This document shows positions 52,910-61,242 of a stretch of DNA of 64,000 bases, piece by piece. Both the position numbers and the translations under genes were made by a program. The notes beneath the pieces are model-generated. The model did not search any database, was not told the origin of the DNA, and saw nothing but the letters and a program-made list of their open reading frames with translations. Each line of letters begins with the position of its first letter. The stretch's first letter is position 1. Source of the DNA: CALVGQ01 sp964370435 (GTDB taxonomy: Bacteria > Bacillota_I > Bacilli_A > Erysipelotrichales > Erysipelotrichaceae); NCBI GenBank assembly GCA_964370435.1, contig CAYJJG010000002.1, positions 1 to 64,000 on the forward strand, read 5' to 3'.

Positions 52910-54424
52910 TTATTTATTCATATTATTTGAATTATTTTGATCTTTAACTAGCACGTCATGCGCTCCACCCTCAACAATAGAAGTTGATGAAACTAATGTC
53001 AATCGAGCATTTTGTTGAAGTTCTTGAATTGATAAAGCACCACAATTACATAATGTTGAGCGAATTTTAAGTAAAGTAATCGCAATATTATCTTTAAGTG
53101 TTCCTGCATATGGAACATAGCTGTCAACACCCTCTTCAAACTTCAGGCTGTTGTCACCACCTAAATCGTAGCGTTGCCAATTACGAGCACGATTACTGCC
53201 CTCACCCCAGTATTCTTTCATAAAACTACCATTAATTGTCACTTTATTTGTTGGTGATTCTTCAAAGCGACTAAAATATCTACCTAACATTACAAAATCA
53301 GCACCCATCGCTAAAGCTAATGTAATGTGATAGTCATAAACAATACCACCATCCGAACAAATCGGTATATATATTCCTGTTTCTTTATAATATTCATCAC
53401 GTGCCTTTGCAACTTCAATAACAGCAGTAGCTTGTCCTCGTCCGATTCCTTTAGTTTCACGAGTGATACAAATAGAACCTCCACCAATACCAACTTTTAT
53501 GAAATCAGCACCAGCATCTGCTAAAAATCTGAAACCTTCTTTATCTACTACATTTCCAGCACCAACTTTAACTTCATCACCATATTTAGCTTTTATCCAC
53601 TGCAAAGTGATTTTTTGCCATTCACTAAAGCCTTCAGAAGAATCAATACAAAGCACATCGACTCCTGCCTCTTTTAGTGCAGGAACACGCTCTTCATAAT
53701 CTCTGGTATTAATACCTGCTCCTACAATGAATCTTTTATGCTCATCTAATAGCTCTAGAGGATTTTCTTTGTGAGAATCATAATCTTTTCTAAAAACTAA
53801 GTAACATAGATTTTGATTGTCATCGATAACAGGTAAAGAATTTAATTTGTTATCCCATATTAAATCATTACATTCACTGAGTGTAGATTTAACATTAGCT
53901 ACTACTAGCTTATTAAAAGGGGTCATATACTGATCTACCGTATCGGTTAATTCTACTCTTGACAATCGATAATCTCTTTCGGTAATAATCCCAAGTAATT
54001 TACCATTAGGACTACCATCCTCAGTAATTGCCATAGTACTATGTCCAGTTCTCTCTTTTAACTCTAACACTTCTTTAATTGTTGTTTTCGGTGTTAGATT
54101 AGAATCACTAGTCACAAATCCCGCTTTATCATTTTTAACCTTTGCAACCATCGCTGCTTGATTTTTAATACTTTGTGAACCATAAATGAAAGCTACTCCA
54201 CCTTCTTTTGCAAGGGCCACACCCATTTTTGATCCTGATACGGATTGCATAATGGCACTAACCATCGGAATGTTTAATTGTAATTTGGGTTCTTCACCCT
54301 TTTTAAATTTGACTAATGGTGTTTTTAAATCTACTTTATTTGGAACACAATCCGCACTAGAATATCCCGGTACAAGTAGGTATTCACTAAAGGTATGCGA
54401 TGCCTTATCATAATAAAATGCCAT
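52910..54424 (-). CDS. guaB: Inosine-5'-monophosphate dehydrogenase
   Basis: IMPDH oxidises IMP to XMP, the committed step to guanine nucleotides. A TIM barrel is interrupted by two CBS domains (about 105-215). The active-site loop reads GIGGGSICITRE with the catalytic Cys near 319, where most bacterial enzymes have GIGPGSICTTR. The mobile flap contains YWGEGSNRARNWQRY. The length of 504 is slightly over average. It belongs to a divergent IMPDH branch; GMP reductase is less likely because of the CBS pair and flap. Confidence 0.88.
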   Translation of the reverse strand: MAFYYDKASHTFSEYLLVPGYSSADCVPNKVDLKTPLVKFKKGEEPKLQLNIPMVSAIMQSVSGSKMGVALAKEGGVAFIYGSQSIKNQAAMVAKVKNDKAGFVTSDSNLTPKTTIKEVLELKERTGHSTMAITEDGSPNGKLLGIITERDYRLSRVELTDTVDQYMTPFNKLVVANVKSTLSECNDLIWDNKLNSLPVIDDNQNLCYLVFRKDYDSHKENPLELLDEHKRFIVGAGINTRDYEERVPALKEAGVDVLCIDSSEGFSEWQKITLQWIKAKYGDEVKVGAGNVVDKEGFRFLADAGADFIKVGIGGGSICITRETKGIGRGQATAVIEVAKARDEYYKETGIYIPICSDGGIVYDYHITLALAMGADFVMLGRYFSRFEESPTNKVTINGSFMKEYWGEGSNRARNWQRYDLGGDNSLKFEEGVDSYVPYAGTLKDNIAITLLKIRSTLCNCGALSIQELQQNARLTLVSSTSIVEGGAHDVLVKDQNNSNNMNK

Positions 54425-54450
54425 AATTAATTACCCCCACACTTTTTGAT

Positions 54451-54478
54451 ATTATAGCATTTGTGAAAAAGATGTAAA
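54451..54478 (-). promoter_or_regulatory. Sigma-A promoter of guaB
   Basis: TTTACA (54473-54478), 16-base spacer, TATAAT (54451-54456), minus strand. The transcript leader is only about 20 bases, too short for a riboswitch. Confidence 0.75.
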
Positions 54479-54522
54479 GTCGTTTTTTTAAAAAAATTAT
54501 ATTGCTTTAAAACTTTTACAGT

Positions 54523-56358
54523 TCAAGTAACAATAAGCAAAAATTGATAAATGAAAAAACTCAATAAATAAGGAACAATCAAGGTTAATAATAATGATTT
54601 TAAAAAATGCTTAAATCCATATTTCTGTAACATTATTGAGCATGTCATCACACAAGGAACACTACATAAACAAAATACCATATAACTTAGTGCAATTTGT
54701 GGAGCATGCTCAATTAAAGTGAGATCAGGATTTAAAAGTATCAAAAAGGCAACAACACTCTCTTTTGCAATAAAAGAAGGTAATAATGCAGCAACTAGAA
54801 ACCAATATTGTCCGAAACCTAGTGGATTAAATAGCGGACTTATATTTTTAGCAAAAGTTACTAAATAACTATTTTCAGTCGGTCCATAAGGAGTATTCAT
54901 CAATATCCATAAGATTAGAAGTATCCATAATACTACTTTTAAAGCTTTAGTCATGAATTGTTTAATTTCTTTTTTTACTTTATTTATTACTACCGCTACT
55001 TTAGGAAATCTATAACTTGGTAACTCCACTAGCATTACATCATCGTAATAGTTTTTTTCTTTGATGTCTAAAAATATTGATAAGCTGCAAACAACAATAA
55101 AACTCAGCCCGTAAATTATTAATAAAACCAATACTTGATGTTGAATAAAAAAGATATTTATAAAATAAATATATATGGGTAAGCGTGCACTACAACTCAT
55201 AAAAGGTATGAGTAATGCTGCTTTCTTTCTCATTTTTTCGTTTTCTAGAGATACAGTGGAAGCGATGCCAGGTACATTACAACCTGTTCCAATAATAAAG
55301 CAAAGCATCGTTTTTCCTGATAAGTGAAAATTTCGCATAAATCGATCACATAGTAAACTTATACGAGCCATATAACCGCTTTCTTCTAACAATGCCAACA
55401 TTGCATACAATAACGCTAAAATTGGAACAATGTTTAAAACACTACAAAATGCACCCCATATTCCATCAATTAATAAATTTTGAAATAGAATTGGAAAATC
55501 CACTACTATAGAAACTAACACGTTCTTTATAGCATTTAGTAGTATGTTTAGTGCATTATTAATCCATGTACTTCCCGTAAAGACTATGTAAAACATACTT
55601 GCACAGATTATGAAGGCAAAAAGATAACCGTAAACTACATGTAATAGGTATGTATCTATTCTTTTAGTTAAAACAAGTAATTTAGGATTATTTTGACTAT
55701 ATGCTTCTTTAAACGAATTTATTGTTTTTCTTCTATTCTCAACAACAAACTCTTGATACTGTTGATTAAAATTGAATATAGCGCTTCTTAAATCATTATA
55801 GTTTTGATTATAAAAATCAACAAATAATTTTTCAGTTGCATTATCTAGTAAGGGCAGATAACGTATAGTCTTGTCAGCTTGTGTATGAATACACTCTTTC
55901 AAATAGCTTATTCGTTTATCATTGTGTGCATGCATCATGATTGTGGGAATAGATAATCGTCTTGCAATCCACTTAGCGTCAATTTCTATACCACTTTTTA
56001 TTCTTTCATCATCAAAATTCAGTACCAAAACCATAGGTATTTGAAGATCACGGCATTGTAAAGTACAATTTAAATTATTGAGTAAAGCGGTACTGTCAAC
56101 GACATTCACCAGACAGTCAATTTCATGATTCATTAAGTATTCTTCAGTAATTCGCTCTTCATCTGTTGCATTACTAAAACCATAAAGCCCAGGTAAGTCT
56201 ACGCACAGATATTCTTCTTCACCATAAAAGAAACTAGCCTCTAACTTTTCAGTAGTAACTCCACTCCAATTACCAATTTTTAAATTGCTACCACAAAGCA
56301 AATTGATTAAAGTGCTTTTTCCTACGTTAGGGTTGCCTACAAATACGACCTTCTTCAC
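54523..56358 (-). CDS. feoB: Ferrous iron transporter FeoB
   Basis: FeoB imports Fe2+ through the membrane with a GTPase-linked permease. The cytosolic G domain has G1 GNPNVGKST (near residue 8), G3 DLPGLYGF and G4 NFDD. A helical spacer and about eight to ten membrane helices follow, with the gate motifs ALLEESGYMAR and IIGTGCNVPG. It is 611 residues, at the short end of the family. The start is GTG, 8 bases after GGAG and overlapping the feoA stop (GTGA). Confidence 0.94.
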   Translation of the reverse strand: MKKVVFVGNPNVGKSTLINLLCGSNLKIGNWSGVTTEKLEASFFYGEEEYLCVDLPGLYGFSNATDEERITEEYLMNHEIDCLVNVVDSTALLNNLNCTLQCRDLQIPMVLVLNFDDERIKSGIEIDAKWIARRLSIPTIMMHAHNDKRISYLKECIHTQADKTIRYLPLLDNATEKLFVDFYNQNYNDLRSAIFNFNQQYQEFVVENRRKTINSFKEAYSQNNPKLLVLTKRIDTYLLHVVYGYLFAFIICASMFYIVFTGSTWINNALNILLNAIKNVLVSIVVDFPILFQNLLIDGIWGAFCSVLNIVPILALLYAMLALLEESGYMARISLLCDRFMRNFHLSGKTMLCFIIGTGCNVPGIASTVSLENEKMRKKAALLIPFMSCSARLPIYIYFINIFFIQHQVLVLLIIYGLSFIVVCSLSIFLDIKEKNYYDDVMLVELPSYRFPKVAVVINKVKKEIKQFMTKALKVVLWILLILWILMNTPYGPTENSYLVTFAKNISPLFNPLGFGQYWFLVAALLPSFIAKESVVAFLILLNPDLTLIEHAPQIALSYMVFCLCSVPCVMTCSIMLQKYGFKHFLKSLLLTLIVPYLLSFFIYQFLLIVT

Positions 56359-56561
56359 TTGTTAAACTCCAAGTGGTCAACTACTATTTTAGGTAACGCA
56401 TATAACTTATTATGTATTTGTACAATTAGGTAATCATGCGTAGGTAACCACCGAATCAACTCAATCCATTCTCCTTCAACTAAACCTAAGTTTATACTAG
56501 AAAGATATCGGTGTGAAGGTACATTATTTTTTATGATTTGAACTTTACTAGTTTGTTTCAA
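56355..56561 (-). CDS. feoA: Ferrous iron transport protein FeoA
   Basis: A 68-residue SH3-like protein (SINLGLVEGEWIELIRWL, LPKIVVDHLEF) that assists FeoB. The frame opens at a GTG lying within a perfect GAGGTGAT ribosome-binding site; the TTG at 56561, 8 bases after GAGG, is the likely start. It overlaps feoB by 4 bases. Confidence 0.85.
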   Translation of the reverse strand: MKQTSKVQIIKNNVPSHRYLSSINLGLVEGEWIELIRWLPTHDYLIVQIHNKLYALPKIVVDHLEFNK

Positions 56562-56614
56562 TTTTATCACCTCAATTTATTATATGAGGAGCTATCATTT
56601 ATTAGACTGTTTTA

Positions 56615-56642
56615 TTGCAAATAAAGAAGAATATAGTATAAT
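56615..56642 (+). promoter_or_regulatory. Sigma-A promoter of proS
   Basis: TTGCAA (56615-56620), 16-base spacer, TATAAT (56637-56642), about 25 bases before the proS start. There is no room for a T-box. Confidence 0.8.
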
Positions 56643-56667
56643 ATTTAAAGCAAGGAGAATACATATT

Positions 56668-58356
56668 ATGAAAATGAAACAAAGTTTTTTTTATACTTTA
56701 AGGGAAAACGTTAAAGATGAAGATTCAACAAGTGGTAATTTATTAACTCGTGCAGGAATGATTAAAAAAAGTTCTGCTGGAGTTTACATGATGTTACCGC
56801 TAGGATATAAAGTTTTAAATAATATAGAAAATATTTTACGCAGTGAAATGAATGCCATTGATTCGCAAGAACTAACGATGCCTGCACTAATTAGTGAGGA
56901 GGTATTCATAGCCTCAGGAAGACGTGAAAATTTTGGTAGTAGTATGTTTAGCTTAAAGGATCGTTTTAATAAACCTTTTGTCTTAGGTCCTACGCATGAA
57001 GAATTATTTGTGCAAGCTGCAGCAATGAAAATTCGCTCTTATAAAGACATGCCTTTCTCACTATATCAATTTCAAACAAAATACCGCGATGAACCTCGTC
57101 CACGTTTTGGATTAATACGTGTTCGTGAATTTGTGATGAAAGATGCTTATACCTTTGATGTAGATGCACAAGGTCTTGATGTAGCATACAATAATATGTA
57201 CAACGCTTATAAAAACACTTTTGATAAAATTGGTCTTGACTACCGCATCGTTAAAGCTGATACTGGGGTCATGGGTGGTTTACTAAGTGAAGAGTTCCAA
57301 GCAATTAGTGATATTGGAGAAGATATTTTAGTTCTTTGTGAACAATGTGATTATTCTAGTAATATTGAAATAACTGCCTGCGTAGATCCAGAAATTAAAC
57401 CCCTGGGTAATCCACTACCACTAGAAAAAGTAGTTACACCGAATTTTAAAACAATTGAGGAAGTAAGCAGCTTTTTTAAGAAAGATGCTACTCATTTTGT
57501 AAAAACACTTATTTACAGTGTTGATAATAAACCTTATGCTTGTTTAGTACGCGGTGATCGTGAGATTAATGAAACGAAACTTCAAAAGTTATTACAAGCA
57601 AATGAAATTACTTTAGCAACACCTGAACTAGTTTATGAAGTGAGTCAAGCGCAAGTTGGTTTTGCCGGACCAGTTAATATAAAATGTCCGGTTATTATCG
57701 ATAAGGAAGTCTCACAAATGGTGAACTTTATTGTAGGAGCAAACGAAACTGACTATCACTACATTAACTGTAATATAAAGGATTTCACAACACTGCATAC
57801 TGCAGATATAAGAAAGATTCAAGAAGGCGATATTTGTCCTAAATGTCGTGGTACGATAAGTTTTGCCAAAGGTATTGAAGTAGGTAATACCTTTAAATTA
57901 GGCACTAAATATGCTGAAGCACTGAATTTAACTTATTTAGATCAAAACAATAAGCTTAATCCAGTATGGATGGGTTCTTATGGTATCGGTACTGCACGTT
58001 GTATGGCAGCTATCGTTGAACAGCATCATGATGAGTATGGTATCATTTGGCCTAAGTCTGTAGCTCCTTACAAAGTTGCTATTGTTATGATTTCATCTAA
58101 GGATGAACAACAAGCTACAATCGCAAATGAATTATATAGAGAATTAAGTAAACAATGGGATGTCTTATTAGATGATCGTGATGAGCGTCCTGGTGTTAAA
58201 TTTAAAGATTTAGATTTGATTGGTATTCCTCTTCGCATAGTAATTGGTAAAAAATGCGGAGAAGGTCTCGTTGAAATAAAAGAGCGTACAGCGGAAAGTG
58301 CTAAAGAAATTGCTTTAACTGAAGTACATACCTTTGTTGAAGAGTTTATGAAATAA
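56668..58356 (+). CDS. proS: Prolyl-tRNA synthetase (bacterial type)
   Basis: ProRS charges tRNA-Pro. Class II motifs are present: motif 1 region (SSAGVYMMLPLGYKVL), motif 2 (QFQTKYRDEPRPRFGLIRVREF), an inserted editing domain (about 230-375) with DATHFVKTLIYSV, motif 3 (GSYGIGTARCMAAIVE) and the C-terminal anticodon domain. The open frame extends 28 codons upstream through the promoter, so the ATG at 56668 is used: 562 residues, normal for the family. AAGGAG is 10 bases away. Confidence 0.95.
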   Translation: MKMKQSFFYTLRENVKDEDSTSGNLLTRAGMIKKSSAGVYMMLPLGYKVLNNIENILRSEMNAIDSQELTMPALISEEVFIASGRRENFGSSMFSLKDRFNKPFVLGPTHEELFVQAAAMKIRSYKDMPFSLYQFQTKYRDEPRPRFGLIRVREFVMKDAYTFDVDAQGLDVAYNNMYNAYKNTFDKIGLDYRIVKADTGVMGGLLSEEFQAISDIGEDILVLCEQCDYSSNIEITACVDPEIKPLGNPLPLEKVVTPNFKTIEEVSSFFKKDATHFVKTLIYSVDNKPYACLVRGDREINETKLQKLLQANEITLATPELVYEVSQAQVGFAGPVNIKCPVIIDKEVSQMVNFIVGANETDYHYINCNIKDFTTLHTADIRKIQEGDICPKCRGTISFAKGIEVGNTFKLGTKYAEALNLTYLDQNNKLNPVWMGSYGIGTARCMAAIVEQHHDEYGIIWPKSVAPYKVAIVMISSKDEQQATIANELYRELSKQWDVLLDDRDERPGVKFKDLDLIGIPLRIVIGKKCGEGLVEIKERTAESAKEIALTEVHTFVEEFMK

Positions 58357-58376
58357 AGTTTATATTTAAAATAAAT

Positions 58377-58442
58377 AACCTTGAAGTTGACTTAATAAAT
58401 AGCACAGTGCTAAATTATTTAGACTTACAACGAGGTTTTTTT
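58377..58442 (+). terminator. Terminator after proS
   Basis: AACCT...AGGTT and GTTG...CAAC pair around an inner TAGCAC/GTGCTA stem, followed by TTTTTTT. It ends proS transcription. Confidence 0.7.
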
Positions 58443-58466
58443 AATGCAATACAGTAATAAACACAC

Positions 58467-58507
58467 AAAAGGGATTAGTTTCTAATAGTACAGAACTAAT
58501 CCCTTTT
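58467..58507 (-). terminator. Terminator after thrS
   Basis: AAAAGGGATTAGTT/AACTAATCCCTTTT, a perfect 14-bp stem with a T-rich tail on the minus strand, 9 bases after the thrS stop. Confidence 0.85.
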
Positions 58508-58516
58508 AAAATCTTA

Positions 58517-60265
58517 TTAATTTAAGCTAGTTATTCTCTTTGTATCGATTTCATAATTAATCATTCTTACAAATTCTTCTTTAGTGATAGTTAAAGACTC
58601 TTTTTGTCCATGGCGTCGCAATGTAACAGTATTATTAGTTACTTCACCATCACCTACAACAACTTGAATTGGGACTTTTTTAGTTTGAGCCTCACGAATT
58701 CGATAACCTAATTTTTCATTGCGGTTATCCACTTTACTTCTAAAGTTATTGGCATCACATAATGCTTGTATTTCCATTGCATAATCTAAATGTAGTTCGT
58801 GATGAACCGGGATGATAGTCATTTGATTCCAAGCTAACCAAAGTGGGAAATTACCTGCAAAATGCTCAATAAGGATACCAATAAAACGTTCAACTGAGCC
58901 ATATATTACACGGTGTAGCATAATTGGTCTTTTTTTGCTTCCATCACTGTCCACATAAGTTAAATCAAAACGCTCAGGCAGATTCATATCTAATTGGATT
59001 GTTCCACACTGCCAAATACGACCTAGGCTATCTTTGATTTGGAAATCCAGTTTAGGACCATAGAATGCACCATCACCGGGGTTAATTTTGCATGATTTAT
59101 GAGCAGCTTTACAAGCGCGTTCTAGAGTTTCTTCTGCTAAATCCCATATTGCTACATCACCAATATATTTTTCTGGTCGTGTTGATAATTCAATTTCATA
59201 GCTTAAACCAAATACAGTATATACGCGATCAATAAAATTAATCAATCTAACAACTTCACTTTCGATTTGATCTTCACGCATAAAGATATGAGCATCATCT
59301 TGTGTAAATGTTCTTACACGAAACAGACCATTTAATGCACCACTTGCTTCATGTCGATGAACTAAACCTAGTTCCCCTACTCTCTGTGGTAAATCCTTAT
59401 AAGAATAATAGCCATTTTTATACGCCAACATTCCACCAGGGCAGTTCATTGGTTTCACTGCAAAAGTGCGATCATCAACATCTACTGTATACATATTTTC
59501 TCTATAGTTAGCCCAGTGACCTGATACTTCCCAAAGCTCTTGTGAAAGCATAATTGGTGTTTTGATGAATTGATATCCTTCTTTAGTATGTTCATCATAC
59601 CAATAATTTTCTAATATATTGCGAAGAATCATACCATTAGGAAGGAAAAAAGGTAAACCTGGTCCATACTCACTCATCATAAAGACATCTAGTTCCCGCC
59701 CGAGTTTCTTATGATCACGTTTTTTTGCTTCTTCTAATAAATATAAATGCTGATTTAAATCTTCTTCATTCTCAAAACAAATACCATAGATACGTTGTAA
59801 CATTTTGTTTTGTGCATCACCCTTCCAGTAAGCACCAGATACTTTTAATAATTTGAAATGTTTAAGCTCTTTAACCGTTTCTACGTGTGGGCCTCGACAT
59901 AAATCAGTAAATTCACCTTGAGTATAAATACTAATAGCTTGTGCTGAATCATCCATATTCGTGATTAAATCAACTTTATAAGGATCCTCACTAAATCGCT
60001 CTAGTGCCTCTTCTTTAGTAATTTCTTGGCGTTGAATACGTTTACCATCTTTAGCGATTTTCTTCATTTCTTTTTCAATTTTAGCGAAATCCTCTTCTTT
60101 AATTGAAGTATTTCCTAAATCGATATCATAGTAAAAACCTTCACTAATAACTGGTCCTACCCAAAATAGTGCATCTGGGTATAGTCTCTTGACTGCTTGA
60201 GCCATCAAATGGGCGCAACTGTGGTTGATAATACTTAATTGTTCATGTTCTTTAATGTTAATCAT
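58517..60265 (-). CDS. thrS: Threonyl-tRNA synthetase lacking the TGS domain
   Basis: ThrRS charges tRNA-Thr. The protein starts at the editing (SAD) domain with HSCAHLMAQAVKRLYPDA (about 15-32) and CRGPHVETV. The class II core has FRVRTFTQDDAHIF, the zinc-site Cys in MNCPGGML, and a C-terminal anticodon domain. About 60 residues of N-terminal TGS domain found in most bacterial ThrRS are absent, giving 582 residues instead of about 640. The start has AGGAGG directly upstream and no coding extension, so the lack is real. Transcription is under a T-box. Confidence 0.95.
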   Translation of the reverse strand: MINIKEHEQLSIINHSCAHLMAQAVKRLYPDALFWVGPVISEGFYYDIDLGNTSIKEEDFAKIEKEMKKIAKDGKRIQRQEITKEEALERFSEDPYKVDLITNMDDSAQAISIYTQGEFTDLCRGPHVETVKELKHFKLLKVSGAYWKGDAQNKMLQRIYGICFENEEDLNQHLYLLEEAKKRDHKKLGRELDVFMMSEYGPGLPFFLPNGMILRNILENYWYDEHTKEGYQFIKTPIMLSQELWEVSGHWANYRENMYTVDVDDRTFAVKPMNCPGGMLAYKNGYYSYKDLPQRVGELGLVHRHEASGALNGLFRVRTFTQDDAHIFMREDQIESEVVRLINFIDRVYTVFGLSYEIELSTRPEKYIGDVAIWDLAEETLERACKAAHKSCKINPGDGAFYGPKLDFQIKDSLGRIWQCGTIQLDMNLPERFDLTYVDSDGSKKRPIMLHRVIYGSVERFIGILIEHFAGNFPLWLAWNQMTIIPVHHELHLDYAMEIQALCDANNFRSKVDNRNEKLGYRIREAQTKKVPIQVVVGDGEVTNNTVTLRRHGQKESLTITKEEFVRMINYEIDTKRITSLN

Positions 60266-60282
60266 CTTTATCCTCCTAAAAT

Positions 60283-60494
60283 AAAAAACACCTCCAAAAA
60301 GGACGTGTTATACGCGGTACCACCTTAATTCCTATAATATTTAAATTATAGGCACTCAACAATAACGGCTGTTACCGGAACTTTTTCAAAAGTCTACTCA
60401 CAAGTGGTAATAGTTTTGGTTTACAATTGCTTGCACCATCCGCAATCTCTCTAATTCAACGATAAAACTATCTTGTCTTGGTCACTGTATTTCT
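60283..60494 (-). ncRNA. Threonine-type T-box leader of thrS
   Basis: The leader contains the T-box sequence AAGGTGGTACCGCG (60313-60326) and a terminator (AACACGTCC/GGAGGTGTT then TTTTTT, 60283-60309) that competes with the antiterminator. Stem I carries GAGAGATTGCGGATGGTGCAA. A likely specifier is ACC (60406-60408, minus strand), a threonine codon, followed by A. Uncharged tRNA-Thr should allow read-through into thrS. This also accounts for most of the gene-free stretch 60266-60618. Confidence 0.93.
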
Positions 60495-60500
60495 AATATT

Positions 60501-60528
60501 ATTATAAACAATTTGACGCTGCTGTCAA
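60501..60528 (-). promoter_or_regulatory. Sigma-A promoter of the thrS T-box
   Basis: Perfect TTGACA (60523-60528), 16-base spacer, perfect TATAAT (60501-60506), minus strand, just upstream of stem I. Confidence 0.9.
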
Positions 60529-60618
60529 CTTGAACTATTTTAAACCTGATTTAGAAAATAAAAAAAGCTATAACGCTACAAGATAATTTCTTGAACACAT
60601 TACAACCTTTAGTATGTT

Positions 60619-61140
60619 TTATTGATTTGGAGCTTCGTTTAAGTTATTTGATGTATTTTCATAACTATATCCATCATAATAATCTTGAAATCCATCCATA
60701 TATTCATTAGATTCGCTAATTAAAGCATAGTTTCCATTTAATAACGCATACATAGATTGGGGTAAACCTTCAATATCTACATCAATTTGACCATTAGATT
60801 GAATACTATTTCTCCAGGTATTACTCATTTCATTATTTGGATTTAGCTGTACCAAATAATATGTTTGATCATGCAACCCAAAACTATATCCATCAATAAC
60901 ATTTTCATCTAAGTTATCTAATGCTGTAGGGTTTTCTAAAGTATATTCATTAGCTAAGTAATCAATATAGTCGCTAGTATAATAAGCTGTTTCCCCTTCA
61001 GGATCAGTTGTAGTGGTAGGTTGCGTTGTCATTGGGTCAGTCGATGGTGAACTGCTTGGTTCAATGTCACTGTCCATCATGGAACAACTACATCCGGTTG
61101 CAACAAACAAAACAAAAAGAATGGCTATGATTTTCTTCAT
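60619..61140 (-). CDS. Putative lipoprotein of unknown function
   Basis: A 173-residue protein with a lipoprotein-like signal (MKKIIAILFVLFVATGCSCS, Cys17), then a Ser/Thr/Pro linker (about 25-50) and an acidic, Tyr-rich domain of unknown family. AAGGAGG stands 7 bases before the ATG at 61140; an open extension of 11 codons is ignored. The gene lies between thrS and ppdK, transcribed separately. A sigma-G-like promoter is visible, which would suggest a spore-associated lipoprotein, but this is uncertain. Confidence 0.75.
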   Translation of the reverse strand: MKKIIAILFVLFVATGCSCSMMDSDIEPSSSPSTDPMTTQPTTTTDPEGETAYYTSDYIDYLANEYTLENPTALDNLDENVIDGYSFGLHDQTYYLVQLNPNNEMSNTWRNSIQSNGQIDVDIEGLPQSMYALLNGNYALISESNEYMDGFQDYYDGYSYENTSNNLNEAPNQ

Positions 61141-61160
61141 ATGAAATCCTCCTTCTATAC

Positions 61161-61190
61161 TAGCATGATACAATTTAATAAATTTATACC
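61161..61190 (-). promoter_or_regulatory. Possible sigma-G-type promoter of the lipoprotein gene
   Basis: GGTATA (61185-61190), 17-base spacer, CATGCTA (61161-61167), minus strand. This fits the forespore pattern GYATA / CATNNTA. It could be chance in AT-rich DNA. Confidence 0.3.
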
Positions 61191-61210
61191 TAAATTCGTC
61201 TTTTTCACAT

Positions 61211-61238
61211 AATAAAAGGCAAGAATTTATCTTGCCTT
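61211..61238 (-). terminator. Terminator after ppdK
   Basis: AAGGCAAG/CTTGCCTT (61216-61223 and 61231-61238), 7-base loop, followed by TTTATTA on the minus strand, 5 bases after the ppdK stop. Confidence 0.85.
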
Positions 61239-61242
61239 ATAC

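Noticed and set aside
54425..54522. Purine riboswitch upstream of guaB
   Set aside because: The clear promoter leaves a leader of about 20 bases, and no aptamer-like structure is visible.
56571..56667. T-box upstream of proS
   Set aside because: The promoter at 56615-56642 leaves about 20 bases of leader, and no T-box sequence occurs.
60541..60618. Terminator after the small lipoprotein gene
   Set aside because: The stem before the T-run (AGC/GCT) is only 3 bp, too weak to call.
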